From Gigantopelta aegis (lineage: Eukaryota > Mollusca > Gastropoda > Neomphalida > Peltospiridae): a DNA stretch of 64,000 bases. The notes beneath the pieces are model-generated. The model was given only the letters and a program-made list of their open reading frames with translations. It was not told where the DNA came from and did no database searches. Each line of letters opens with the position of its first letter. Positions within the stretch are counted from its first letter, which is position 1. The position numbers and the translations under genes were made by a program. The stretch is from contig NW_024532999.1 of assembly GCF_016097555.1 (NCBI RefSeq), positions 23,501 to 87,500 on the forward strand, given 5' to 3'. Shown piece by piece: positions 12,128-24,679 of this stretch.

Positions 12128-12944
12128 TCACAAGTCGGCCCAGTATTCTGTCAACACATCACAATACAACTGCTTGTACATAGTCACTTGTGGTTACGTG
12201 GTTAATTGGTTGTTTATTTAAGTTAATTATAATATGTTGGTATATGTGACTGTGTCTGGCGTAAGTACTATAGTACACCATTATGTATGAACATGAATAC
12301 AATTAACCATCAGTTTTTGCAATTTAGTGTCTTTTGTTTTATTTTTAACAGTTTCTGTATTTTGTGACTTATCCCCACTCTTATTTTTCTCATTTGTCTA
12401 TATATTTTCGTGTTTCATTTCCAAACAGTGCTTGCCAAATATTGTCGAAAGATAAGTTCATTTTTGAATTCTGTCAATAATATTTGAATATTTGAGTTTT
12501 TTAATATGGTAAATATGACGCATATTACTATAATTATTCAAGAAAATCAGAAAGTCGAAGACGTTTTTCACCCTTGAAGTTTGTCGCGGCTGCGAAGCAG
12601 GTAATATTTTTTATTATTTATTATAATATTTACTTTCATAATATCTCTCAAGCTATACTTGTCCAGCATTCGATGAGAGAACACGTTTCCCGGTACTTTT
12701 TTTTGGACCTTTTAAAAAGGTTTTTCTACTGGGGTTTTCGTGTCGGGCTGCAAGTTATTAACCTTGTAAATAATTTAAATGAATTCAATTAAGTACTCTT
12801 ATGCTGCATGTGTATATATATGTATATAGATACCCCGCCTGTTCTGTGCTCAGATGGCTGATTGATTTTTGGTCCTTTTTTTGTTTTGTTTCTGTGAGTT
12901 TTATTGTTGTTGGTTTTTGGGAGGTAGGGGGTGATTTTGTTTTG
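12128..12944. other. Unassigned AT-rich sequence
   Basis: No supported gene or repeat; short open frames only. Confidence 0.35.
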
Positions 12945-13690
<746 letters not shown>

Positions 13691-13917
13691 GTCTCGGGCG
13701 TTACGGTGCATCTAGTAAACAGTGTACCTGTCACCGTAGAGCTCAGTGTTTGATAAAAGACGAGAGTTCAGTAGACACGATAGGCTTTCAGATTGGTATC
13801 ATAACATAGTACATACAGACAGTGTGTAAAATAATAGTCATGTCACATGACACAGTGCCACTAATGCCACGATCTGTTTACGTATCGCCATGGGCAACTG
13901 CTATCAACAGTGTGTTA

Positions 13918-13995
13918 AAGTTTATTTTATTTAATGAAGTCACTAGAGCACATTGATTTTGTATCTTATCATCGGCTATTGGACAGTTTGTTAAA
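13918..13995 (-). mobile_element. SINE family B tail fragment
   Basis: The plus strand reads TTTATTTAATGAAGTCACTAGAGCACATTGATTT with ATCGGCTATTGGAC, the conserved 3' tail of family B. Head and body are absent. Confidence 0.65.
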
Positions 13996-14249
13996 GTTAC
14001 CCGATATACCGCCCAGAGTCACTGTCAAAGACTACACCAGCCTAAAAACAACTTTCTCATTTTAAAACTGTATTCTGTCTCTTTGCGTCAACTGTTTTGT
14101 CAACGGTAATATCAGTAAGTAACTATTATTTGTGAATTTAGTGTTTCTTTACTTAAGCATTAAGCTTACTTCAGTTTTCATCTTAATGTTATTTGTACTA
14201 ATGAAAAAAATGTTGCGAATTTCCTCTGAAAGATTATGAAGTTAATGTT

Positions 14250-14412
14250 GTTAATGTTAAATTTTAATTTATTTAACGACACCACTAGAGTACATTCATA
14301 GATTAACAATCAGCTATTGGATGTAAAACACTTGGTAATTTTAACATATAGTCTTAGAGAGTAAACCTGCTACATTTTCCATTAGTAGTAAGGGACTTTG
14401 AGGTAGGGGATG
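14250..14412 (-). mobile_element. SINE family B, truncated (tail and part of body)
   Basis: The plus strand carries TTTAACGACACCACTAGAGT, CAGCTATTGGATGTAAAAC and TTCCATTAGTAGTAAGGGAC in family B order. The tRNA-like head is missing. Confidence 0.7.
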
Positions 14413-14439
14413 TAGTACTGATATTTATGGGTCATAGTT

Positions 14440-14800
14440 TGGTTGATATATTGCATATAGTGTTTTTAAACAAACGTTAACATGGTCGCCTATGGGATTT
14501 CAATTGGTATAGTCCAACCTATAGCACATATTCAGTGCATAATAAAAAAGATTATGATTTTTGTCATTTAATTAAATTAAACTATACTATTTGATTAATT
14601 AGCCATCACTCGGCCATGTAAGTTCACAATGACCTTGACCTTGACAATAATTACTGTACATGGCTTTGAATGGAGTTTGAATAAAAATTAGCACTGAGGA
14701 AAAGTTGGTTTTGGCCTACAATTCATACTATAAAGATTTGAATATTTTTATTTACACGGTGTTTGACTTAAAAATAAGACAAAGTCTTCATTACTGGCCT
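14440..14800 (+). repeat. Old copy of repeat X (with remnant of element Z at its left)
   Basis: The sequence TAGCACATATTCAGTGCATAA, CACAATGACCTTGACCTTGA, AGCACTGAGGAAAAGTTGG recurs at 15925-16212 with many substitutions and small indels. The first 70 bases resemble the end of element Z (15504-15958). Confidence 0.7.
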
Positions 14801-14844
14801 TCACGTTATTTGACGGATCGCAGACTAGCGGTTCAGAAATCGTT

Positions 14845-15481
14845 TTCCAGATATCACAAATATTAAAAGCTCCAACTACAGTAGGCTACAAATAAAATAT
14901 AGTCAGGAATATGGGTGGCTCCCAATGGTTTTGATGGTTCATTATGAAAATCAGCATGGCCGATGGATTTGAAATTCCCACACCTGGTAACTTGAAGGTG
15001 GCCACACCCTGCATACAGGATTTCCTCCCAACACTAATGTCCAGGACATTAAGTTATTACTTCATACAGGTACAGTCATGTTTGTGTTTCTTTCCTCAGA
15101 CAGTGTATTTTTTTAATACTGATATTTCTTTGATGTACCTGTTCAGGTCTCCTAATCTAGGGGTCAGTCAAGTGCATGTGTTTTAATGGAATACTTTAAA
15201 GGAGTAGAGGTACTCTGACTATCTTTGTTGTCTCTACATATATACCTGAGTACACACACCCAACTGACAGTAAATATCTTCAGGAGTTTTATTTTAAAAC
15301 ATTTTGTTGTTTAATATGACATATTGCATTTGTACAAAACTGTATACAATATATATGCCTTATGAGGTGTACATTATATTAGGTTGCACTGTAGAAACAA
15401 CAGTTTCAGTGAGGCTGTCACTTTATGTCAGAATACACCAGATCCTGGTTGTCATAAAAACACATAGCTGGACACTTTTTG
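14845..15481 (+). repeat. Repeat Y, copy 1 (637 bp)
   Basis: The block is near-identical to 16921-17557; I noticed one difference (CTAGGGG versus CTAGGGA). It contains a short 80-codon open frame in each copy with no recognisable domain. Confidence 0.9.
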
Positions 15482-15503
15482 AAAAATGTATGTTATCAGT
15501 ATA

Positions 15504-15958
15504 GGTAGTACTGAACCAAATAACTTCCGGCTGGGTCAAAGTTCGAGGTGCACCCAACTTTTGATAGAGAAGTGAACACCACAAGTCCTGTGATTGGTTA
15601 TAAATGTGAGTGTGTTGGTTGTAAAAAAAATTAGTTTCATCTGAGCTAAAAAAAAAAAGTATGCAATTTTATTTCATCTAGTACCACTGTGTCAAGTAGC
15701 CTTGTGCTTGGAACATGTATGGGGTACCTGTAAAAAAAAGTACTCAAATTTTGTGCGGAACTAGGGTAGTCATAGACGCTACCCGTTATCTCAGAAATGA
15801 GCAGCTTGACAACCACTTTTTTGTGATTCACTTTAAGGGTGAGGGGTGGTAGTATCTATATCCGTGGCGTCTATGTCGATTGATACGTTGCAGGTAGGAG
15901 TTTTAGCCACATATGTTACTATTGTCGTCTATGGGATTTGATTTGGTAGTATACACCC
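15504..15958 (+). mobile_element. Element Z, about 455 bp, inverted-repeat ends
   Basis: The ends read GGTAGTACTGAACCAAAT and ATTTGATTTGGTAGTATACACCC; the terminal sequences are imperfect inverted repeats. A second, inverted copy lies at 54002-54452, where it interrupts a SINE tail, showing that Z is mobile. It is non-coding. Confidence 0.7.
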
Positions 15959-16212
15959 TATATATAGCACATATTCAGTGCATAATAAAAAATATTATGA
16001 TTTTGTGATTTTATTTAATTAAACTATACTGGTTGATTAATTAGCTGTCACTGGACCACACAAGTTCACAATGACCTTGACCTTGACATTAATCACTGTA
16101 CATGGCTCTGAATGGAGTTTGAATCAAAGTTAGCACTGAGGAAAAGTTGGTTTTGGCCTATAATTCATACTGTAAATATTTCAATAATTTCTTTTTACAT
16201 GGTATTTGACTT
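15925..16212 (+). repeat. Repeat X, copy 2
   Basis: Diverged second copy of 14484-14795, joined to the right end of element Z. Confidence 0.7.
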
Positions 16213-16920
16213 GCCATACACAACTGCTCTTAAATATGGTGTTATATATAGGCAACCTGAATTAAGAGTTTAATACCAATTTATTTTTATATTAAAAATA
16301 ACATGTGTCAATAGTGGGTTAATGTCTTTAGTTTCCATTAACATAGTTAATTGTTCATGTATGAAATTCTGAAAACTCAAATTTGTAAAGAACTTGATTT
16401 TTATTGTCATTTTGACATATTTATAGGGTGCTAAGTTATATTTTAGACAAATTTGTAGTTTTATGCAAAATTTAAAATAAATTTAAAGAAAAACTTCACC
16501 AAAGATATAATTAAATTTGTTGTCACTATTGTGCCTTCTGTTCTTAGTTATACATAACAATAAGCTTGTTAAACATACCTTTAGATCTCCAGATCAGATA
16601 TTTTTTTTAATAATCACTTAGTTTGCTCTCATGAAGACCATTTTAGGTTTATACTGGATTCAGAACCAATTTTTTTTACATTTGATTATCTGCCTTGGAG
16701 TAAGTTGATAATTTATTTTATTGTTAAAGCTGTATTACCCAATGTTACTAGCTAAATAAAATGCTGGATTACTGATTGTAGGAATACATCCAATATACAT
16801 ATTGTATTGATCTGGATTAGAAAATAATGCAATAAAATAGATGTTCGGGTAATTATGTCATTTAAAAATAGTTTTTTGCAGTAATTAATCAAAAATAAAT
16901 GTGTGAAAGCTGGATGATAA
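16213..16920. other. Unassigned AT-rich sequence
   Basis: No supported feature. Confidence 0.35.
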
Positions 16921-17557
16921 TTCCAGATATCACAAATATTAAAAGCTCCAACTACAGTAGGCTACAAATAAAATATAGTCAGGAATATGGGTGGCTCCCA
17001 ATGGTTTTGATGGTTCATTATGAAAATCAGCATGGCCGATGGATTTGAAATTCCCACACCTGGTAACTTGAAGGTGGCCACACCCTGCATACAGGATTTC
17101 CTCCCAACACTAATGTCCAGGACATTAAGTTATTACTTCATACAGGTACAGTCATGTTTGTGTTTCTTTCCTCAGACAGTGTATTTTTTTAATACTGATA
17201 TTTCTTTGATGTACCTGTTCAGGTCTCCTAATCTAGGGATCAGTCAAGTGCATGTGTTTTAATGGAATACTTTAAAGGAGTAGAGGTACTCTGACTATCT
17301 TTGTTGTCTCTACATATATACCTGAGTACACACACCCAACTGACAGTAAATATCTTCAGGAGTTTTATTTTAAAACATTTTGTTGTTTAATATGACATAT
17401 TGCATTTGTACAAAACTGTATACAATATATATGCCTTATGAGGTGTACATTATATTAGGTTGCACTGTAGAAACAACAGTTTCAGTGAGGCTGTCACTTT
17501 ATGTCAGAATACACCAGATCCTGGTTGTCATAAAAACACATAGCTGGACACTTTTTG
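16921..17557 (+). repeat. Repeat Y, copy 2, joined to a DIRS element
   Basis: Near-identical to 14845-15481. It ends abruptly at the shared CACTTTTTG, after which DIRS reverse transcriptase coding sequence begins. Confidence 0.9.
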
Positions 17558-17567
17558 GACAACGATG

Positions 17568-18204
17568 GTTGTCGAGTTTCTCGACAAGAAAGCCATCCAG
17601 GAGGTAGATTTGGGCACTGCAGAATATTATTCCCATCTGTTCTTCGCCCAGAAGAGGAATGGCGAGTGGTGATCAATTCTAAACCTGAAGCCGCTGAATT
17701 CTTACGTTGTTATTCCATCTATGAAGATGGAGACGGTTCAGTCTGTTCGCGCTTTGCTTCAGGTGGGGGAATGGGCGGCGTCCATCAGTTTGAAGGACGC
17801 TTACCTGCATGTTCCAATCCATCGGGATTTTTGGAAGTACTTGCGGTTCCTCTACGACGGCAGAGCTTAGGAGTTTCAAGTTCTGCCGTTCGGATTGGCC
17901 ACAAGCCCTCACGTCTTTACTCGGGTAGTAAAGGCAGTGGTGGAGCGTGTACATCTGTTATGTATACGGTTGCACAATTACCTGGACGATTGGTTAATTC
18001 CGGCGGCGTCACAGATGGCATGTCTCGTGGGCGTGGAGTTCGTGATCGACATGATTCTCCGATTGGGGTTTATTCTCAATTGGGTCAAGTCGGAATTAGT
18101 GCCAACGTAGGTTTTCACTTATCTCGGGGTGGTTTTCAACCTTGTGGAGTCGTCCGTTCTTCCGACGGATTTGCGACTTCACAATTTCATGATGTTGGCG
18201 CAAT
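17568..18204 (+). pseudogene. DIRS reverse transcriptase (broken)
   Basis: Reading from 17568 gives VVEFLDKKAIQEVDLG, SHLFFAQKRNGEW, LNLKPLNSYVVIPSMKMET, SLKDAYLHVPIH, EFQVLPFGLATSPHVFT and the catalytic NYLDDWL (YLDD at 17979-17990). These are the finger, palm and thumb blocks of a DIRS/Ngaro-like RT, which makes cDNA from element RNA. In-frame stops interrupt it at 17670 (TGA where Arg is expected), 17868 (TAG where Tyr is expected; element 2 has TAC) and 18108 (TAG where Gln is expected). The frame then shifts at about 18203 into the RNase H frame. It is not functional. Confidence 0.9.
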
Positions 18205-19329
18205 GTGTTGATAGGCCATCTCGAATCGCTGGCGGCGCTGAATGTGCGGTTCAGACGGTTCAAGAGACCGCTTCAATGGCATTTGTTCCGAGTGTGGGAT
18301 GGTCTCAGCTGGGATTTGGTAATACCATTAGGGCCTTGGTTCATTCTTCCGATCCAAGAGTGTCTAGTGGACAAGTGTATGTCCCAGGCCGTTCCTTTAC
18401 ACCCACTTTCTCCAGAGTTGGTCCTGTTTACCGATGCTTCCTTCGAGGGGTTCGGTGCACACCTTTTAGATCAACATCTGTCAGGGGTGTGGACTCCTTC
18501 AGAGAGGAGTCATCACATCAACCTGTTGGAGATGGAAGCAGTGCATCGTGCTTGTCTCCATTTCAGGACTGTTATTCGACATCGTCAAATTTTGTTCAGG
18601 TCAGACAACACGTCAGTTGTTGCGTACCTCAATCGGTGGGGAGGCACCAAATCCCTGTCATTGAGTCTTGCGGCTTTGGAGATTCTAGAATGGTGCGACA
18701 TTTGGGGAGTGGTGTTATCGGCCAAACACATTCCTTCGTCCGTGAACGTCTTGGCGGACGCTTTGAGTCGTCGTTCCCCGGTTCAGACGGAGTGGACGTT
18801 GAACCGGACGGTGGCTTATCGAGTTATTCAGTTGTGGGGGAGTCCTCAACTCGATATGTTTGCCATTCGCCTGAACAGTCGGTTGCCAGTGTTTGTATCG
18901 CCGGTACTAGACCCACTGGCACTGGAGTACGATGCGTTGAGCATGGACTGGACGGGACTGGATGTTTATGCCTTTCCCCCTCCGGTTCTGCTTGGCAAGG
19001 TTCTGGCAAAGATCAGACAGCAACCTTGTCGTGTCACGCTCATAGCCCCGAGTTGGGCAGCTCAAGCCTGGTTTCCTCCACTTCTGTCACTTTTAGTGCA
19101 GGAGCCGGTGCGGTTGCCGTTGATACCCGATTTGCTCAGTCAGAGACTGCGTCGGACAGAGTGGCATCCGAAGCCGGAGGTTTTCCGATTTCACGCATGG
19201 TGGTTGTCGGGGTTTCCCTCCGAAACCGAGGCTTTTCTAAACGGGTTGCTGAGCTCATCTCCTCTTCGAAGCGCCAGTCTACGGAGAGGGTCTATCAGTG
19301 TCACTGTCGCGCTTGGGTTCGTTGGGTGA
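18205..19329 (+). pseudogene. DIRS RNase H domain and connector (open for 374 codons)
   Basis: The RNase H domain starts around residue 70 with LVLFTDASFEGFGAHL, followed by INLLEMEAVHRA, FRSDNTSVVAYLN and SVNVLADALSRRSP. These supply the D-E-D residues that cleave RNA in RNA-DNA hybrids. The connector that follows (DALSMDWTGLDVYAFPPP, VTLIAPSWAAQAWFPPLL, WHPKPEVFRFHAW) is typical of DIRS pol proteins between RNase H and recombinase. The frame is long and open but is cut off from the RT by a frame shift and overlaps the recombinase frame at its end. Methionine at 18205 is only the first in-frame ATG, not a real start. Confidence 0.88.
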
Positions 19330-20304
19330 CTGAGAGGGATGTGGATCCCTTGTCGCCTACTGTTAATGACTTAGCGGAGTACTTTCTGGCTCTTGTCCAA
19401 GAAAGACAACTGAAGGTTCAAACAGTGAGAAGTCACCGGTCGTCCATTTTCACTACTTTGAGGCAGTGTGGACGTCAAGATTTCTCAACGAATCTCGTGT
19501 TGCATGACTTGCTTAAGTCGTTGCAAAACACAGTTGAGAAGCCTTCCATTTTGCCTAAATGGAATGTTTTTCTGGTTCTGCATGCACTCAAAGGCAAGCC
19601 CTACGAGCCTTTGAAATTCACCAGTCTTCGTCATTTGACGTGGAAAACTTTGTTTCTGGTCTCACTAGCGGCTTGCCGTCGTATTAGTGAGATTCATGCT
19701 TTTTTGCATGATTTGGTGGATTACAATACAGACGGGTCAGTTACATTACGTACTGATCCTGTTTTCGTGGCTAAGAACCAGGTGCCAGGGGAAGAGTTTC
19801 CTCCGGCCATCATTCAGTGTTTATTTCGTACGCTTTCTGCGGATAATTCTGATAGACTTCTTTGTCCGGTGCGGGCTTTGAAATTCTATTTGGAGCGTAC
19901 TAGAAATCTCCGGCAAAACACTAAGAGACTGTTTATCTCTTTCACACGCCAACCAGGAGACATTACGAAGAATGCTTTGTCGAGGATGGATTGCTGCAAC
20001 CATCAAACTGGCATATGAGAAGGCGGGTGATCATGTTCTGCGGAATTTCCCCGTTCAGGCGATTTCTGCTTCCCTTAATTTCCATGATTCTTTGGACATT
20101 TTCAAGGTCATGAGTGCGGGGTTTTGGAAAGGTCGACACACGTTTGACCGGTTTTATTTCCGTGATATGGCTGTTGGTCCGGACGGAACTCGGCAGATTC
20201 AATCAGTCATTGCAGGGCAGCAAGTCATTTCGGTGTGCAGGGCCACGAGTAGGGGGCGACCCTTATTTCGTCCGGTCGCTAGCGGCAGTCTTTCTGGGAG
20301 ATAG
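19200..20304 (+). pseudogene. DIRS tyrosine recombinase, frameshifted, catalytic His/Arg box deleted
   Basis: The tyrosine recombinase integrates the circular DNA intermediate of DIRS elements. In the frame ending 20018, visible blocks are STERVYQCHCRAWVRWV, VNDLAEYFLALVQER, WNVFLVLHALKGKPYEPL, VSLAACRRISEIHAF (first catalytic Arg) and LCPVRALKFYLERTR. A single extra base near 19984 shifts the frame, and the protein continues to 20304 as WIAATIKLAYEKAGDHVL and HTFDRFYFRDM, with the likely nucleophile Tyr in the last block. Element 2 reads PHELR between SVK and AISAS; here those 15 nt are missing (PVQAISAS), removing the H-x-x-R catalytic pair. Confidence 0.9.
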
Positions 20305-20605
20305 TTCTCCACCTCCTGTTTGGAGAGTGGGGGGTGGATGGTTGACTATCTGGGGCAGTCGAGTGTCTTTTACCATTACTTGGTGGGCGGGTTTCCTCAC
20401 CTTGTTAACTTGGTTTACTTTTAATTGGGGTTGTAGTTGGGGTTGACATTTTATACCTCGTATGATGTGGGTTGCTTTTTCACTGTATCATTACTTGAGA
20501 CGAACACTACTGGTTGAATGGGTAAGTCCTCCTTGTTTTCTTACCTCCTCCCTTTAATGTTAAATTCTCGTGCTTTAACGGTGTTATATTACGTCTGTTA
20601 TAGCA

Positions 20606-20702
20606 TTGTTGTTGTGCTAGTACGGTAAGTTGAATAAGACTATTAGAAAATTTGTTTCTAATTTTCATTATTATTCATACTTACCTAATACTAGCACAGC
20701 AA
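20606..20702 (+). repeat. DIRS internal complementary region, element 1
   Basis: The stretch GTTGAATAAGAC-TATTAGAAAAT at 20630-20651 and its flanks are complementary to the outer right terminus (20875-20930) and, by comparison with element 2, to the missing left terminus. In DIRS elements this region templates circularisation of the cDNA. Confidence 0.8.
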
Positions 20703-20763
20703 CCGTTACCTCCCACCCGCCCCGAGGGAGGTCTTTTTTGATTCAGTCATTCCGGACTTTGAA

Positions 20764-20930
20764 TCGATAACGAGGATATACGGTCTACCCATGTGCGGAT
20801 GTAGGTTATACATCCGGCAAGGGGAGATAATTCTGCAGTGGAGGTTATAACTCAGGGTCGTATAGCATTGTTGTTGTGCTAGTACTAGATAAGTATGAAT
20901 AATAATGAAAATTAGAAACAAATTTTCTAA
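20764..20930 (+). repeat. DIRS right inverted terminal repeat, element 1
   Basis: The stretch contains ATCCGGCAAGGGGAGATAAT, TTCTGCAGTGG and TTGTTGTGCTAGTACTAG and ends AAACAAATTTTCTAA. It parallels 38474-38640 of element 2. The last three bases, TAA, equal the terminal trinucleotide in element 2. Confidence 0.8.
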
Positions 20931-21689
20931 ATATATATATGTATATGTATGCGTATGTTTGTATGTATGTATCCGAGATACAAGTATACCTTTATTGTTT
21001 AATACATTATAAATTTGGGCTATTACACAATACAGGTACAATATCTGAAGTGGGATAGGGGGCAAAATCTTGAGTAGTAGAGACAATCTTGGGAGGGGGA
21101 GAAGCCATATTTATATATAAAGTAGAAGAAAACCTATATTTTCGTACTGCAGGCCTGCTCCAGATATTTGCACACACACAAAAAATTTATAAAGTTTTCA
21201 AAAGAACTTCTACAATAATTTAACTGCATATACTTTTATTTTAAAAATTAAAATAAAATTAAATAAATAGATGTACATTGTAGCAGCCGAAGATGGCAAA
21301 ATAAATACAAGTATAGAGAATGTCCAATCAACTCTAAAATTAGATAAAATGAAAAATGAAGACCACACAAATTTGATGATAAAAAGAGTACTCTTTATTC
21401 AAGAACTGGATGCATCTGGGTTTGTTTTTGTTTTGTTTTTTCATGGAAGTAGATGGAATTGTGTATTTTATTTACAGTATAATGTGGAAATATTATCATT
21501 GCACATGCTTTAACCATTTTGGTTGCTATTAACGTTGGTTATTGTCGACAAGCAACAACATTAAACTCAACGTAGTCACATTCTGTGTGGGAAGCCATGG
21601 CATTGCATCAGGTTTGTCACGTTTTAGTGCCTCTACCCAGAAGCACCGTCTGGCCTCTTTTAGAAATTTGTAAAACGATATTTTTTTTA
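20931..21689. other. Unassigned sequence with short TA/GTAT runs
   Basis: A brief ATATATGTATATGTATG microsatellite follows the DIRS terminus. Nothing else is supported. Confidence 0.4.
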
Positions 21690-22088
21690 AACATCAAGTT
21701 TACCGGCCTTGGTGGCGTCGTGGTAGGCCATCGGTCTACAGGCTGGTAGGTACTGGGTTCGGATCCCAGTCGAGGCATGGGATTTTTAATCCAGATACCG
21801 ATTCCAAACCCTGAGTGAGTGCTCCGCAAGGCTCAATGGGTAGGTGTAAACCACTTGCACCGACCAGTTCAACAAAGGCCATGGTTTGTGCTATCCTGCC
21901 TGTGGGAAGCGCAAATAAAAGATCCCTTGCTGCTAATCGGAAGAGTAGCCCATGTAGTGGCGACAGCGGGTTTCCTCTCAAAATCTGTGTGGTCCTTAAC
22001 CATATGTCTGACGCCATATAACCGTAAATAAAATGTGTTGAGTGCGTCGTTAAATAAAACATTTCTTAATTTTTTTTAACATCAAGTT
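21690..22088 (+). mobile_element. tRNA-derived SINE, family A, full length, with target duplication
   Basis: The head GGCCTTGGTGGCGTCGTGG with B-box-like GGGTTCGGATCCC begins near 21704. The body carries AAAAGATCCCTTGCTGCTAA and CGACAGCGGGTTTCCTCTC. The tail is GGTCCTTAACCATATGTCTG then TGAGTGCGTCGTTAAATAAA. The 11-bp repeat AACATCAAGTT lies at 21690-21700 and 22078-22088. It is the least diverged family A copy in the window. Confidence 0.88.
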
Positions 22089-22725
22089 ATGGTTTATGCA
22101 GCCAACTGCACAACATGTTTTAGGCATCTTGGCCGTTAACTGTTGTAAATGATCGACTGAAGTTGACTAAATTCACTATCAAACCATACGTAACTAAGGA
22201 GAAGCTTCACCGTGTCACGTGATAAACAATGGCGGATAGGGCCGAAATACCCGTATGTTCGATTCCGTGATCGCGGAAAATCGGTACCCCTAATAGAGCC
22301 TATATGTAAGCATTTGATAAATTAAGAATTGTAATAAGCTTTGGGTGCCGAATTAGCGTAGGGTATACATTTGTATTTAGATGTAATTAAACGTAGGGTG
22401 CTGAATAAGCGTAGACACCAATTTTTTTTCTCACAAATTTATTTGGCACTCGAGAGTACTCAGGCACGGGTCGAGTCTAGCAAGAGTCAAGTCCGTTCAC
22501 AGGACTCTAGTACCAGTGCAAGAAAGAACACTCATTTAATATTATTTTTTTAACATCATTTTGCCATATATGCTTTCCGCTGGTTACATTATAGGGCTAT
22601 AAGACACGGAGGGAAAACAAAAGTCGAATGTGTGAAATGCAATACAATGGCATGATTTGGCATCCATGTTCAGCGCTGGAATTTAGAGGCATAATTAATG
22701 AAAGAAATGATAAATATGTTTACTA
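22089..22725. other. Unassigned sequence
   Basis: No feature supported. Confidence 0.35.
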
Positions 22726-23574
22726 TAATGAGGAACGGTGGCGTGGTACTTATTTAAAATCATTATAATGATGCAATAAACATCGTATTTTCATTAATCA
22801 TAAGTAAAACCTCATTACGGACATCGTGTGAAATATACCGGAACTATACCCATTTCCGTGAGTAACTTTATGTCAATGTCAAAAACAACATTTTTTAATT
22901 GTACAAGAATAATTTCTTGAAGTGTACCCTTATAACCAACATTTTACTGCACAAACATACAAACACACAAACTGACACAAGTATGTTTATACAGCTAATT
23001 GATATTTTCGTTGTCTTCCTGTGACATGTGATTTTAACATGCATCGTGTGTATCGCTGTCAACTCGGAGTCGGGCAGTTCAGATTCGTCATAGTTGCATT
23101 ATGTAATCCAGTGGGAAGACATTTTACAATTCAGAGGTGTTATTAGAACTAAATTGGATAGTTTTTTTTATATGGCAACACTGAATGTCAATACACAGCC
23201 TGTTGAATTAGCGGCAACACGCTTCATAGCCATTACAACGACAACAAACATAATAACACGTCATTTTATAAACTCCATGTGCTTTTTTAACAATATAAAT
23301 AGGCTATCCCACAATTCTCACTTCGGCAAAGGTTAAACAGTCGGGACAATTCGGACCGTTACATTCTCAGAAACCGAAAGTAGTCGACATTTTTCGAATG
23401 AGAAAAAAAGGCAGAGTTACTTCCCTTATGTCATTTTGACAAAACAGGATCGATTTTTTTTTTATCCTTACAAAAATGTCATTTAACAGGAGAAATTGTC
23501 TCCCGCACAGGTCATAGGAGATTTGATCAAATACCGGGAGACTCCCGCGGAATCCGGGAGGGTTGACCGGTCTG
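22726..23574 (-). repeat. Dispersed repeat W, copy 1 (inverted relative to 45447-46340)
   Basis: It ends GGAATCCGGGAGGGTTGACCGG near 23574, and the complement of that terminus starts the second copy at 45447. Homology extends about 850 bp, including AATCCAGTGGGAAGACATTT and ACGTCATTTTATAAACTCCATG. The second copy has an extra segment of about 100 bp in the middle. No open frame of note; class unknown. Confidence 0.75.
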
Positions 23575-23919
23575 GACTGACGTCACTTCCGGTTTTTTCC
23601 CGAAAGCTCACTGATAAATATGCATAAAACGTACTTTGATACTGATTGGTGTAATTTCCACGTTTTAAGACAATTACACCTATTTCATTGTTATGAACTT
23701 ATTTGTATATTATTTTTATATCATTTTGCTTTTAAAATGAGCTTTAATAATATTATGGCCTCGTGACATGTTTCCTTTAATGTGTGTACGTGTATTTGTT
23801 GTTTTTAATAATAATTGCAATACATTAATTATTTAAATGCTATCCAATCATCAGTTAATATTAATTAGTATTTTTTCTAAAAAATATTTTTCCTATATTT
23901 TTTTTTTTTTAACATGTAT

Positions 23920-24239
23920 AAATCCATCGTGTTGAGGTGTATCTTTGTGCCAAATTTGAACAATCTACACCTTGGCATTAACATTCGGGCTTTGTTTTTG
24001 CCACCGGGCAACGTCCGGGCTCCGTGCTGTAAATAGGCTGACTGCATTTGGCTCGACGGATCATCGTCGGTGTACTACGGTTCAAACTGATAAGGAAGTA
24101 CCCCTAACGGACTTTCTCCTTCCTCATCAATCGAGGTAGCATTAGAATAAATAGACAAATGCGACAAGTCCGAAATGTCCAAACTAACGTCTGATAAGAA
24201 TGAGCTATTTTCCGAAGAATCATTACATGCTGTCACCAT
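23920..24239 (-). pseudogene. Pseudo-exon, acidic N-terminus with PYQFEP motif (copy A)
   Basis: On the minus strand an ATG at 24239 opens SSFLSDVSLDISDLSHLSIY, then SIDEEGESPLGVLPYQFEP and an in-frame TAG at 24077. After the stop the frame continues DDDPSSQMQSAYL and KNKARMLMPRC. A short acidic leader ending PYxFEP is what I recall upstream of the P2X7-like zinc-binding domain in animal proteins, but that domain is not present here. The stop is shared by copies B and C, so it predates the duplication. Function unassigned. Confidence 0.35.
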
Positions 24240-24679
24240 GCTAACTTACTAATGAATGAGTGGAATTCACCTGATGCTACGTCACAGGTCAGATGTGGAT
24301 CAAATCGATTGGATCAGTGTTTTTTCCCCGAGCGTTTTACAAAAAGTCACTTTATTAATAATTAGGGTTGTATTTTTGTTTTTTATGGTTAATAATGTAA
24401 TCTTTATGTATTTTTTTCATATACTGTATTAATAATGTGCCATGATTGTGGACCTTTAACTCTCGAGTACTCTAGTACAGTATTTTGGACTCGTGGAGAC
24501 CCCAGCATGAATGTACATATTATTCCATCAGGTTTGCAATACTGTCAAGCTAGAGACAGAATAATAATTACCCCTTCCACAAAAATGGGTTTGGATATAA
24601 TTTTGTATAATATGTTTTGAAAATCATGTTTTAGGAAATATCACATGGTGTTATCATGAAGATACTCTATATGAAAATT

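Larger units (their letters stand above)
17558..20930 (+). mobile_element. DIRS-type retrotransposon, 5'-truncated (element 1)
   Basis: DIRS elements use a tyrosine recombinase instead of a DDE integrase and are bounded by inverted repeats. This copy holds, in order, reverse transcriptase, RNase H and tyrosine recombinase, then an internal complementary region at about 20606-20702 and a right inverted repeat ending CAAATTTTCTAA at 20930. Gag and the left inverted repeat are missing; the left boundary is the junction with repeat Y. Three RT stop codons, frame shifts and a loss of recombinase catalytic residues make it inactive. Element 2 (34421-38640) shares its terminal and recombinase sequences closely. 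Confidence 0.9.

Noticed and set aside
18129..20018. A 629-residue intact recombinase gene
   Set aside because: Only the last 260 codons are recombinase; the first part is the wrong frame over RNase H, and the true C-terminus lies beyond a frame shift.
21700..21780. tRNA gene
   Set aside because: It has B-box-like sequence but a long SINE body and tail follow, and target duplications flank it; it is a SINE head. The same applies to the other tRNA-like heads.
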